64,000 bases of DNA from Chitinophagales bacterium (lineage in GTDB: Bacteria; Bacteroidota; Bacteroidia; Chitinophagales; JADIYW01). Positions within the stretch are counted from its first letter, which is position 1, and each line of letters starts with the position of its first letter. The notes below the pieces were generated by a model that searched no databases, had not been told where the DNA came from, and saw nothing but the letters and a program-made list of their open reading frames with translations. The translations under genes and the position numbers were made by a program. The stretch covers positions 305,212 through 369,211 of the forward strand of contig JACJXS010000008.1 of the NCBI GenBank assembly GCA_020636545.1, written 5' to 3'. Shown piece by piece: positions 37,946 to 45,891 of the stretch.

Positions 37946-38521
37946 ATGAAAACTCTGCCAACGCATTCATTTATAGGATTACTAAAACAATTTGGTCCAA
38001 TTTCTGATGACGCAGCTGTCGCATTTACAGAGCAAATTGAAATATTTACCTATCCCAAAAAGACTATCATTTTAAAAAAAGGGAATATTTGTAGTTATCT
38101 ATGTTATATAGAAAAAGGTTTAGCACATCTTTATTCAGATGAAGGTAAGAAAATGTTTACGAACGATATCGTTAAAAATGGCGAAATCTTAACATCTTTC
38201 ACTAGTTTTGTTTCAGAACAACCCTCCAGTGAAAATATTGAATTATTAGAAGATAGTGTATTGCAAGGTATTAGTTTTGAAAATTTGCAATTATTGTACA
38301 AAAAATATCCGGAACTAGAAAGGATAGGGCGTTTAGTGGCAGAATACCATTATAATTCATTAGCCGCTCAAACGCATAGACTTCGTTTTTTTACAAGTGC
38401 CGAACGATATAATTATTTTTATGAATCCAAATTTGAGTTAGTACAAAGAGTGCCTCTTGGTATTATCGCTTCTTATCTAGGTATGACTTTAGAAAATCTT
38501 AGCAGAATTAGGAGTAAATAA
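37946..38521 (+). CDS. Crp/Fnr-family transcriptional regulator
   Basis: A 191-residue protein with an N-terminal cyclic-nucleotide-binding-type beta barrel (KTIILKKGNICSYLCYIEKGLAHLY, about 34-58) and a C-terminal helix-turn-helix (RVPLGIIASYLGMTLENLSRIRSK). It lacks the Fnr cysteines and a recognisable cAMP phosphate-binding cassette, as do many Bacteroidota members, so the signal is unknown. It is divergent from aspA and has its own promoter. A long perfect hairpin follows 33 bp downstream. Confidence 0.85.
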   Translation: MKTLPTHSFIGLLKQFGPISDDAAVAFTEQIEIFTYPKKTIILKKGNICSYLCYIEKGLAHLYSDEGKKMFTNDIVKNGEILTSFTSFVSEQPSSENIELLEDSVLQGISFENLQLLYKKYPELERIGRLVAEYHYNSLAAQTHRLRFFTSAERYNYFYESKFELVQRVPLGIIASYLGMTLENLSRIRSK

Positions 38522-38553
38522 AAGTTTCTTATTATTATTTATGAAGGATGAAT

Positions 38554-38590
38554 TTTGATTGGGTACAATAATAAATTGTACCCAATCAAA
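38554..38590. terminator. 16-bp perfect inverted repeat between converging genes
   Basis: TTTGATTGGGTACAAT (38554-38569) pairs perfectly with ATTGTACCCAATCAAA (38575-38590) around a 5-base loop. It sits between the Crp/Fnr stop and the stop of the beta-barrel gene. The T run expected of a simple terminator is weak, but a shared bidirectional terminator remains the best reading. Confidence 0.6.
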
Positions 38591-38603
38591 TTCCAATTTT
38601 GCT

Positions 38604-39275
38604 TTAAAAAGAATAAAAAGCACCTATACCAAACTTTAACAATAATTGACTGTCACTAATCCGATTGTGTGTTCTTGCTTGTTTACTGGTATTTAAGAAA
38701 TAATAATTAAATCCAAAAGTTGAACTTATTCCAATTCCTTTTTTAAATTTATATTGATAATTTAAGTTCCCTGAGAATCCCAAATCATTATATTGTTCAA
38801 ATGATGTAATTGGATATAACTTTTGATAATTATTTTGAATTGAATCAGGATACAAATAAACAGCTCCGGTTGTAATAACATCGGTAATGTTTCTATATTC
38901 GATACCCAATCCAATTTTTATTTTGTGATTTATTTTATGCAAACAATAAAAATTTCCACTCATACTTAATAGAATACTTGAACTCAGACTTGGATAATCT
39001 GCAATCCCCTCTGTAAAAAAACGATACTTCCAGTCATTTAGTTTCGTCTTGGCTCTATTGTATCCAAATGATGTTTGCAATCCAAACCAACGATTAAGTA
39101 CACGTTCATAATAAACATCTAAGATAAATCCAGGCTTGAAGAAAAAATAGTTATTATCTGTGTTGTAATAAAAATTAGTACCCAAATTGTTATATTTATA
39201 TTGGTTACTATCTTGAGCAATAGAAATGTTATTATTTAGGAATAAAATTATTAAATAAATAATTATGTATTTCAT
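38604..39275 (-). CDS. Putative outer-membrane beta-barrel protein, unknown function
   Basis: A 223-residue protein with a signal peptide (MKYIIIYLIILFLNNNISIAQ) and alternating aromatic/polar strands such as VLNRWFGLQTSFGYNRAK, IKIGLGIEYRNI and GIGISSTFGFNYYFLN, ending in the C-terminal aromatic pattern GIGAFYSF expected of a barrel. No specific family is recognised. It starts one base after the stop of the lipoprotein gene on the same strand, so the two are surely co-transcribed and may form a surface complex. Confidence 0.6.
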   Translation of the reverse strand: MKYIIIYLIILFLNNNISIAQDSNQYKYNNLGTNFYYNTDNNYFFFKPGFILDVYYERVLNRWFGLQTSFGYNRAKTKLNDWKYRFFTEGIADYPSLSSSILLSMSGNFYCLHKINHKIKIGLGIEYRNITDVITTGAVYLYPDSIQNNYQKLYPITSFEQYNDLGFSGNLNYQYKFKKGIGISSTFGFNYYFLNTSKQARTHNRISDSQLLLKFGIGAFYSF

Positions 39276-39276
39276 A

Positions 39277-40482
39277 CTAGTAATTGTTTTTATAAGTTAC
39301 TTTTAAGCTTGTATTATTAGTTGATTTTCTATAAGGTAGTCCCATATAATTAAATCCCCATCCCCAATTGTTTTTTTGTTGAACATTGTAAACAAAAGAA
39401 CTTCGATACATTTCATATTTGTCTAATAAATCATCTTTACGAGAAATTTTAGAGTTAAAGCTAATATTTACGACAGGAACACCTAGTAAATTAGCTTCTA
39501 TTCCAATACCAGAAACTACTTGATTGTGAATTAAACCCCCATCTTCTTCATAAGTTCCAATAAGACTTCGAAAGTCTATAATATGCCAGTCATCGTGCAG
39601 GATATTACTAATATAATTTTTTACTTCAATATCTTGAGTTGTTTGTGAAGCACTGGCTGTTAGATTTAGACTTAATATAGTTGCAAATCCATATTTACCA
39701 TTAGTATAACTAGTTGGACTATTTCTAAAAAATCGAAGTTCTGGACCACCACTTCCGTCTAACGTACTGCCTCCGGTATTAATGGTTTCTAATCTAAATC
39801 TATCAAAAGGTACTTGTTCTATTTTTGCATTCTTGTAATCGTTCTTATTCATTAAATCATAAAGCCAAATATAGGGTTCTTTAGAATAGTACGATGGAGA
39901 GTTATTTTCAAAATCCTCATTTGGTCGTATAATAAGAACTGGATTATTTTTCAAATAGGTTCTCTCAATAATTTTCTCTATTCCATCAAAATTTACACTA
40001 TAATGTAATAAATCGTAATTATTATTAACATCTTCTTCCTCATTTATTGGATAACCTATTTTAGGAATTGTAACACCATCCCAATTTTCAATAAATTCCC
40101 AATAAATTGTCAAATCATATTCATCTATTAACCTTTTGAAGTCTTCAAAACTTATCTTGTTTATTTTTGTTAAATTAGTATATAATTCTTGCTCAAAGTT
40201 AAAGGAAGATTCTAATGATTTATTTAAATCATTAATTGTAATGTTTTCATCCCTTTTCTTGAGGTAAATTGCTTCTTTTAATAGATTTAAATTTTGTTGA
40301 TTATTAAATATAGGTGTTAATGCTTTTGAAAATGATGCTAATTCTTTGCTTATAGTTTTAATATGAAATTCTTTAGCTAATTTCAAATTTGAGTTAATAT
40401 TGTTAGTTTCTTTCTCACAACTTAAAGAAAATATTAATATTATTAAAGTAACTATCGGGTATAAGTTTTTTTGAGTACTCAT
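39277..40482 (-). CDS. Putative lipoprotein of unknown function
   Basis: A 401-residue protein with a lipoprotein signal: hydrophobic IVTLIILIFSL followed by the lipobox LSC at about residues 20-22 and then EKETNN. The mature part is hydrophilic and rich in Asn, with no domain I recognise. Segments such as HDDWHIIDFRSLIGTYEEDGG and GFNYMGLPYRKS look structured. The gene precedes a small beta-barrel gene by one base. It borders the accessory island, and a TATG tandem repeat lies about 100 bp upstream of its start. Confidence 0.55.
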   Translation of the reverse strand: MSTQKNLYPIVTLIILIFSLSCEKETNNINSNLKLAKEFHIKTISKELASFSKALTPIFNNQQNLNLLKEAIYLKKRDENITINDLNKSLESSFNFEQELYTNLTKINKISFEDFKRLIDEYDLTIYWEFIENWDGVTIPKIGYPINEEEDVNNNYDLLHYSVNFDGIEKIIERTYLKNNPVLIIRPNEDFENNSPSYYSKEPYIWLYDLMNKNDYKNAKIEQVPFDRFRLETINTGGSTLDGSGGPELRFFRNSPTSYTNGKYGFATILSLNLTASASQTTQDIEVKNYISNILHDDWHIIDFRSLIGTYEEDGGLIHNQVVSGIGIEANLLGVPVVNISFNSKISRKDDLLDKYEMYRSSFVYNVQQKNNWGWGFNYMGLPYRKSTNNTSLKVTYKNNY

Positions 40483-40584
40483 TTGTTATAATTTATTTTT
40501 ATTTTATCATTTTATGTTTATTCTCTTTTGGTAATTAAAAATATTAAGGAGGTATAAATAAAAATAAACTTACAATAAATGTTA

Positions 40585-40604
40585 TATGTATGTATGTATG
40601 TATG
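40585..40604. repeat. TATG tandem repeat (five units)
   Basis: Five perfect TATG units lie about 100 bp upstream of the lipoprotein start codon. Tetranucleotide runs can change length by slippage, so this could tune expression. The surrounding 40483-40848 is otherwise AT-rich with no gene seen. Confidence 0.6.
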
Positions 40605-41077
40605 TGATAACATATAATCCTTGTTATATTGCAAATGTATATAATAAAAATAAATTATTAAAATAAAAGCCTTACATATTTAATGTTTTGTTATCTTAAG
40701 TTAATCTAAATAATAAAAAGAACTTTTTCTAAAATAGATTTATTATTTTAAGAAATATGTTTTGCCTATTCATATAAGAGATAGCATTTTAGATTTTATT
40801 GAGATGAAGATACTTTATATTGGAAGAGATAAATATATATGACACTAATTTATCTGCACAAGATTATTTTTAATCTTCCAATTCTCTATAATTTATAGCT
40901 ACTACAGCGAGGTGCAAAGCTACCCTATCTTCCATTTTAAAGAAGAACCTATCAAACTTCACATTTTGGTATGTTTTATGGCACTAGTTGTAGCTAAGCA
41001 CATCGAACTAAGAACAGGATGCTCTATCCGAAAGTTTATAGATGAGGCAAAAAAAGTAGTAGATGGAGATCAAAGGT

Positions 41078-41428
41078 AATGTGGTCAAAAATGGAGCTTT
41101 TTTCGGATATAAATAGGTTTTAATTTTACTTATCCATTTGAACAGGAAGTAGGCTCTGTTGGAGAACAACCTACCAGCAATAAGATGGATGCAAATATGG
41201 TAATGGCAGTCTAAATTATTAGACTGCTTTTTTTATTACCAGTTTGCTTTATGGTTAAGAAAATTTATTATGGATTATTTTTAAAATGCAGATACTATTT
41301 TATGAAATTCGTCATTGTTTTTTCATCATCAAAGATAATATCATTGAAATTACTTTAAATGATATCGTCTAAAATTATCGTAGTTATTGATTTAAAACTC
41401 TATTCTTTGTTCCATTTTTGACCACATT
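41078..41428. mobile_element. 351-bp MITE-like element with 18-bp perfect terminal inverted repeats
   Basis: AATGTGGTCAAAAATGGA (41078-41095) is perfectly inverted at 41411-41428. GT flanks both ends (41076-41077 and 41429-41430), a possible 2-bp target duplication. The element has no gene, carries a strong hairpin with a T7 tail, and interrupts the transposase remnant so that its removal with one GT restores the frame. Confidence 0.7.
41206..41234 (+). terminator. Rho-independent terminator inside the MITE-like element
   Basis: The 9-bp stem GCAGTCTAA/TTAGACTGC has a 4-base loop and is followed by seven T. It would block read-through from whatever lies upstream of an insertion. Confidence 0.75.
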
Positions 41429-41795
41429 GTCAAACCAAATCACCAACAAAGTAGTTACTGTAAAAGCTGACCCAATTACTAAAATGAAGGAAATTATCAC
41501 GAAATTATACGCACCGCACTAAAAGGGACAAGTCAGGAGAAAAGTACCGCACCACTACCGACAAATGGCTCAATGCATGTAAAATTCGTCTGCGTTAGGT
41601 TTGGCGACAAAGTCCGTTCAATGTCAGAAATGAGTTGTGTTTTCCACCTGCTCACTTCAAAAACGGTTTAGTAATTTTGTTTTTAGTCATCCTTATTTTT
41701 TAATATGTTGTATGGTTCAAATTTACAATTTTAATTCCGATTGATTGGTATATCAGAAGTTGAAATTTGGCAGACTGTTGATTTTTGTACATCAG

Positions 41796-41919
41796 TTTGG
41801 GTATTGCCGAAGGCGAGGTGTTTTAGCACTAAACTTTGTTCGGAGAACTGAACTTCCACCTTGCACAAATGTGTCTGCGAAGCACGGAACCCCGCTATCG
41901 AAAACCCCTTGTTATAGCC
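41796..41919. repeat. attC-like palindromic site A
   Basis: The left arm TTTGGGTATTGCCGAAGGCG (41796-41815) and the right arm from AACCCCGCTATCG (41888) to TTGTTATAGCC (41919) form a degenerate inverted repeat. Inside are TTTTAGCACTAAAC and AGCACGGAACCCCGC, also found in sites B and C. It lies just past the 3' end of the first orphan gene, as attC sites do. It is the weakest palindrome of the three. Confidence 0.5.
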
Positions 41920-41929
41920 AGTTTTTCTT

Positions 41930-42532
41930 TCAGTCTGTGTCCGTAATGTCAATAATAATGATTTCATATTTTCTCTTGTCGAAAAGTAAAATTGAACTGT
42001 CCCAAGCAATGTCATGAAACCATTGTGCTGCTTCAATTACAAAGTCATAAGTGTTGAATTCTTCAAATCTGTTTTCAAACTCGTCTTTAACAAAGTCGTT
42101 AGCAATAGTCCAAGCGTGTCTTTGGTCGATACTTTTGTAAGCACCACCAAGACCCATAATTCTTGAAAGTCGTCCCGGTAGTTCGTAAATGTCTGTCCAG
42201 TATTTTACAATTTTAACTTTGGGCTTATTGCCTTTTATTTCTAAGTCAGACCGATAATCTTCGAGGTCAGTATGACTAAATATGTTTTTGAGAAAGTCGA
42301 TTTCGTACAAACGATTTCTTTGTGCGAACCAGTCAAAATGTTGATTAGCTGAAATTTTGTATTTGTGAATTTGTATTCCACCGTTACAATGAGTTTCAGA
42401 AATTTTTTCTTTCAAAGTGTCTGTTGCCAAAGTCCAGTTGTCAAGTCGTGTAAGTTTTACAGAATACCAAAGTCCAGCCAACTCTGATGAAGTGGGTCTT
42501 TCTTGTTTCCAGTCTATTTGTAATTCGTCCAT
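41930..42532 (-). CDS. Cassette-like gene of unknown function (200 aa)
   Basis: A 200-residue soluble protein with no signal peptide or membrane segment. It has aromatic and charged stretches such as GGIQIHKYKISANQHFDWFA, a central KYWTDIYELPGRLSRIMGLG and the C-terminal YDFVIEAAQWFHDIAWDSSI, and ends on an acidic tail ITDTD. I do not recognise the family. It reads on the minus strand from a GCTAACGG half-site (42568-42575) to palindromic site A and fills almost the whole interval, the layout of a promoterless gene cassette. Confidence 0.6.
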   Translation of the reverse strand: MDELQIDWKQERPTSSELAGLWYSVKLTRLDNWTLATDTLKEKISETHCNGGIQIHKYKISANQHFDWFAQRNRLYEIDFLKNIFSHTDLEDYRSDLEIKGNKPKVKIVKYWTDIYELPGRLSRIMGLGGAYKSIDQRHAWTIANDFVKDEFENRFEEFNTYDFVIEAAQWFHDIAWDSSILLFDKRKYEIIIIDITDTD

Positions 42533-42567
42533 TTTTTGCTGGTTGTGGCTGTCGTCCTAAAGTGTCG

Positions 42568-42575
42568 GCTAACGG
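42568..42575. repeat. Left half-site of attC-like site B, separated by an insertion
   Basis: GCTAACGG matches the same word at the left end of site C (45630-45637). Here it is followed at once by the inverted repeat of the inserted element; the rest of site B resumes at 43168. Confidence 0.45.
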
Positions 42576-43167
42576 CAGTCTGTGAAAAAAATAACTCACA
42601 AACTCCATCAAAGTTAGGATATTTTTCTGTATATTTATACATACCATTTACACAAAATTTATGCCCACCATTACAGGACTAGACCGCCATCAAATCACTT
42701 TTTCAAGCTTAGAAAACCAGATAACAAATGATAACGAAATCCGAAAAATCATCTATACCACCAATTTAATCGAAAATCTAAATGGGAAAATACGAAAATA
42801 CACCAAAAATAAAATGTCTTTTCCTACCGATGATGCTGTCTTGAAATCAGTTTTTCTTGCTCTAAAAGAAGCTGCCAAAAAATGGTCAATGCCTATACAA
42901 AATTGGGGTATTGTTTTAAACCAATTTATCATTATATTTGAACACAGAATTAAAATCTAAAAATTAAACTTTTCAAAATTACACACTTTTTGGGATAGTG
43001 TCTTTTTTTTACTAAAAACAGACTTTATATAAGCCATTTTATGCCTGTCCATTTTTTACAACACAATATTGCCGCTTAAAAATAGCTGGTCTTAAAAGCC
43101 AAAAGAATGCTCCTGATTTAATTTTAGAAACTGTTTTTTAGGAGAAACCGACTTTTTTCACAGCCTG
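42576..43167. mobile_element. Decayed 592-bp insertion with 15-bp inverted ends, carrying an IS256-type remnant
   Basis: CAGTCTGTGAAAAAA (42576-42590) is inverted at 43153-43167 with one mismatch. ACG precedes the left end by one base (42572-42574) and follows the right end directly (43168-43170), a possible 3-bp duplication. Inside is the 3' end of an IS256-type transposase, followed by CACACTTTTTGGGATAGTGT (about 42984), which looks like an IS256-type terminal repeat, so the insertion may be nested. The stretch 43006-43152 has no recognisable gene. Confidence 0.5.
42650..42960 (+). pseudogene. C-terminal remnant of an IS256-family (mutator-type) transposase
   Basis: About 95 codons end in the IS256 C-terminal signature: EIRKIIYTTNLIENLNGKIR, then KWSMPIQNWGIVLNQFIIIF. 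The catalytic DDE residues lie in the missing N-terminal part, so it cannot be active. The ATG at 42661 is an internal codon, not a real start. Confidence 0.8.
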
Positions 43168-43299
43168 ACGAGCGGTTTGGCGCTTGGCGAAGAAGCGGAT
43201 TTTGAAGCACTAAACTGTCTGCCAACACTGACTTGATACGAAGCACAAAACTTCATTTAAGCACTGAACCCGCTTTTTTGCCAAACGCCTGTTATAGCC
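43168..43299. repeat. attC-like palindromic site B
   Basis: The left arm AGCGGTTTGGCG...AGAAGCGGATT (43171-43201) is inverted in GAACCCGCTTTTTTGCCAAA through CGCC (43266-43289), ending in TGTTATAGCC (43290-43299). The inner words GAAGCACTAAAC and AAGCACTGAACCCGC match site A and site C. After TGTTATAGCC the next bases (AGTTnTTCTTnTC) are shared with site A. The site lies just past the 3' end of the second orphan gene. Confidence 0.6.
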
Positions 43300-43310
43300 A
43301 GTTGTTCTTG

Positions 43311-44033
43311 TCATCTCGTCCAATATATTTCTAATAATTCGTGGGCTGTCTTTGGTATTTTTTGTCTGTCGTCTTTACTTTGTCCGCTTACTGATTGCAA
43401 TTTTTCTTTAAGGTCAACATAAATTGGGTGTTTTATACTCGAAAGTAAAAGTCCACCTTTATTGAGTTCTTCTGTTATATCGGTTTTCAGTTTTTTCTTC
43501 TCGGTTTGCAAATCGTCAATGTAGTCTAAGCCACGTTCGACAATTGAATTCGATATTAGTCTTTCAACTTGTTTGTCAAGGAATGGAAGTCCGTATCTTT
43601 TAAAGTCGCCAAAAATTTCTTTCACAGTTTTAGTTGTCGTTTCAACTTGTCCGTTGTGGAAATAGTAAGCGTCTTCAATATTTAAAGCACCAGAATTATG
43701 TCTCAGTACTTTCAAGTCCTTGTGCGGATTTAAAAGTCCAATGTTGTATTGGTTTGAAAAAATGTATTCTGAATTTAGTCTTGAAGCGATTGAGCAAGCA
43801 AAGTTTTTGTCTTTAAGTGTAAAAATTACGTGAAGTAGTTCGTGAACAGTCAAGTTATTTACCTGTCTTAGTCTCTGAAAAGTGTAGCAACTGTTTTTGT
43901 AAGTCAAAAACTCAAAGTCGGGCAAAATTTCACTTGCTGTCTGAATAAGAATTTGTTTAATCTCTCCTTTTTTCAGTTCAGGTGATTTGTCCTGTTTGGT
44001 TGTCAACTTTTTTATTTTGTCTATCCAGTTCAA
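43311..44033 (-). CDS. Cassette-like gene of unknown function (240 aa)
   Basis: A 240-residue soluble protein, basic at the N-terminus and charged at the C-terminus. VNNLTVHELLHVIFTLKDKN (about 77-96) contains HELLH, which resembles an HExxH zinc-peptidase motif only loosely because the glutamate is followed by LLH in the right spacing but no further ligand is evident. No family is recognised. It ends 11 bp from site B and begins about 45 bp from an IS3-type insertion that separates it from site C. Like its neighbour it is on the minus strand with no promoter seen. Confidence 0.6.
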   Translation of the reverse strand: MNWIDKIKKLTTKQDKSPELKKGEIKQILIQTASEILPDFEFLTYKNSCYTFQRLRQVNNLTVHELLHVIFTLKDKNFACSIASRLNSEYIFSNQYNIGLLNPHKDLKVLRHNSGALNIEDAYYFHNGQVETTTKTVKEIFGDFKRYGLPFLDKQVERLISNSIVERGLDYIDDLQTEKKKLKTDITEELNKGGLLLSSIKHPIYVDLKEKLQSVSGQSKDDRQKIPKTAHELLEIYWTR

Positions 44034-44152
44034 TTTGTCTGTTTCTTTTGCGGTGTGTGTCGTTCTACATTTGCATCGTCCTAAAAAAAGTTTACACTTT
44101 TCTGTTTAAATCCTACTACAAATTTACATTTTATTTTAATCCTAAAATACAT

Positions 44153-45119
44153 TTACATTAAAATATTATCCTCTATTTTTTGAGCAATCTTACTATAATA
44201 ATTTTTCCATTTTTGATTACCTTTTTGTATTTCTCCAGAATGTACTTTATATGGAGTTAAGTTCCCGATAGACATGTGTGGACGCTCATTATTATATAAG
44301 TTTACTACACTTTCTAAAAGTTCCTTAGCATTATTAAGATTATCAATCTCATAGTATTCTAAATACTCTTCTTTTAAAATACCATTTACACGCTCTGCAA
44401 CGGCATTTTACTCATTTTATTGTTATTTATTTTTAATAGAGTTCGTGATTGCTTCGCAATTCTAATGGGTCTCCAGATTCTGTCATGCTAATCTGTATAT
44501 GATAATCCTGTAATAAATTTACATATTTAAAACTACAATACTGACTTCCTCTATCTGAATGATGGATTAGATTTTGTATTGAATAATTCTCTTTTAATGC
44601 CATTTTTAGTGCCGTTAAGCTTTCTACAGCTTCCATTGAATCTGCCAAATTGTATCCGACTATTTTATGACTAAATACGTCGGTTATCAATGAGATATAG
44701 AATACTCCAGTCTTAGTTTTCCAATAAGTAATATCACTTACCCATAATTGATTAGATGCCGTTGGAATTAGTTCTCTAATCAAATTAGGATATTTTTTCA
44801 TCCAATGGTTGGACTGGGTAGTACTAATCCTTCTCTTTCTTCTTCTAATCAGTAATTTATGCAAGGATAATAGGTCAAACAAGGCATCTCTACCCATTTT
44901 TATTTGATGCTCTAGCATAAAGGTCTCTAACATAATATATAATTTTCTTGTTCCTATTCTTGGATGATTTTTACGAATAGAGATAACCTCTTTTAATATT
45001 AATTCTTGTTCTATTTCTACAAATTCTTCTCTGTAAAAACTTTGGTAATATGCCTGACGAGTTACACCAAACAACCGACATAATTTGCTTAATCCTATTT
45101 TAGATTGACGCTCTTTCAT
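44153..45119 (-). pseudogene. IS3-family transposase OrfB, interrupted by a 52-bp insertion
   Basis: The integrase-core transposase starts MKERQSKIGLSKLCRLFGVT at 45119 and has HTH_21 and rve parts: NQLWVSDITYWKT (first catalytic Asp) and IHHSDRGSQYCS (second). After GDPLE the frame runs into a 52-bp insert (44410-44461) that brings a stop at 44433. On the far side the family sequence resumes in another frame with NAVAERVNGILKEEYLEYYE, including the catalytic Glu, and ends at 44153. Without the insert the gene would be whole. Confidence 0.8.
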
Positions 45120-45122
45120 CTT

Positions 45123-45536
45123 AAAGATTGTTTGGTATTGGACTTTTTTCTGATACTAATTTTTAGCTCTTTTTCAGCAACTTCTATCATCGTATCATAA
45201 GCAGTAGCTCTTAATTCTGAATTGAGTAAAGCTTTTTCTAATTGTCTGATTTTTTTCCTTGAGTTGGAGTATCTCTATAGAAACCTCTGCTTTCTGTTTG
45301 GGCATACTATTTGATTTATTTAGAGCTAATTTATTATGTTTTGATGGAATATTATACCCTAACTGACGCATCCATTTTAGTAAGTAGCCCTTCTCTTGTG
45401 ATTGACCAGTATATTTCTGCCAAATCTCTTTTTTGGTACAATCACTTTGAAGATACTCTTCAATGATTAATTGGCGTTCTTCTCTGCTAAATTCAGCAGG
45501 ATATTTTAATCCTAGTTTGACTTTACTTGTTTTCAT
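45123..45536 (-). pseudogene. IS3-family transposase OrfA with a slipped A run
   Basis: The helix-turn-helix protein starts MKTSKVKLGLKYPAEFSREE and is regular through AEVSIEILQLKEK. At a run of seven A (near 45249-45255) the written frame goes off and stops at 45195. With six or nine A it continues IRQLEKALLNSELRATAYDT and ends in a TGA overlapping the ATG of OrfB, the normal IS3 layout. The run may be a mutation, a sequencing indel or a slippery site. Confidence 0.7.
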
Positions 45537-45629
45537 TTTTACACATTTTTTTAGTTATTTAATGTGTAAACCTATTTTAGGACAAGACAGTCGTTTCTTT
45601 GTTTATTCGTGTCGTTCGTTAAGCTGACC

Positions 45630-45764
45630 GCTAACGGTTCGGCGGCTTGACGCAGGCGGGGATTTTTAGCACTACTGTTAATGCGAGAACCGAAGTTCAA
45701 ATATAGCACAAAAGTTCGAACGGTGCAATTCACCCCTGCTTGCGTTCAAGCCGCTTGTCATCGG
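45630..45764. repeat. attC-like palindromic site C
   Basis: This is the clearest of the three. GCTAACGG (45630) leads into the left arm GGCGGCTTGACGCAGGCGGG (45641-45660), inverted at 45731-45757 (CACCCCTGCTTGCG, TTCAAGCCGCTTG), ending TTGTCATCGG. Between the arms are TTTTTAGCACTA and GGTGCAATTCACC, related to the inner words of sites A and B. Nothing else is seen in 45765-45816. Confidence 0.6.
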
Positions 45765-45816
45765 TTCGCCCTTATATTTCTTTCTTGATTTTAAGCATAT
45801 TATTGTAATTTTGGAT

Positions 45817-45878
45817 GGTGGCTCTTTTGCATTTTCCTGTTTGGCATTGTGCGGTTGCAAAAATGCAAATGTGCCACC
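45817..45878. repeat. Inverted repeat next to the serine recombinase
   Basis: The 19-mer starting GGTGGCTCTTTTGCATTTT (45817-45835) is inverted at 45860-45878 with three mismatches in the middle (TCT versus ACA). It begins 14 bp past the stop of the recombinase. It could be a recombination site for that enzyme or the recombinase terminator. Confidence 0.55.
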
Positions 45879-45891
45879 AATAGGAGGGCTT

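Larger units (their letters stand above)
40850..41522 (+). pseudogene. C-terminal remnant of an IS1634-like (IS4 superfamily) transposase, split by a MITE-like element
   Basis: The frame open from 40849 reads YPIFHFKEEPIKLHILVCFM then ALVVAKHIELRTGCSIRKF, the C-terminal DDE-transposase pattern of IS1634-type elements, up to TAA at 41077. If 41078-41430 is removed, the same frame continues through NQITNKVVTVKADP and ends with KLYAPH at 41522, a plausible native C-terminus. The N-terminal 350-400 residues are gone. The remnant marks the left part of the accessory island. Confidence 0.7.
44078..45583 (-). mobile_element. IS3-family insertion sequence, inactivated
   Basis: About 1.5 kb bounded by GTCCTAAAAAAAGTTTACAC (44078-44097) and its inverted match at 45564-45583 (18 of 20 identical). 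It contains an orfA with a slipped A run and an orfB with a 52-bp insertion. No target duplication is visible, so one end may have been altered. It interrupts the spacer between the second orphan gene and site C. Confidence 0.75.

Noticed and set aside
40548..40600. AGGAGGT followed by ATG near 40579, looking like a start site on the plus strand
   Set aside because: No open frame of useful length follows, and purine-rich words of this kind are rarely used as ribosome sites in Bacteroidota.
45678..45860. A 60-codon frame over attC-like site C and the inverted repeat
   Set aside because: It is composed of the palindrome sequence itself and has no protein-like features.
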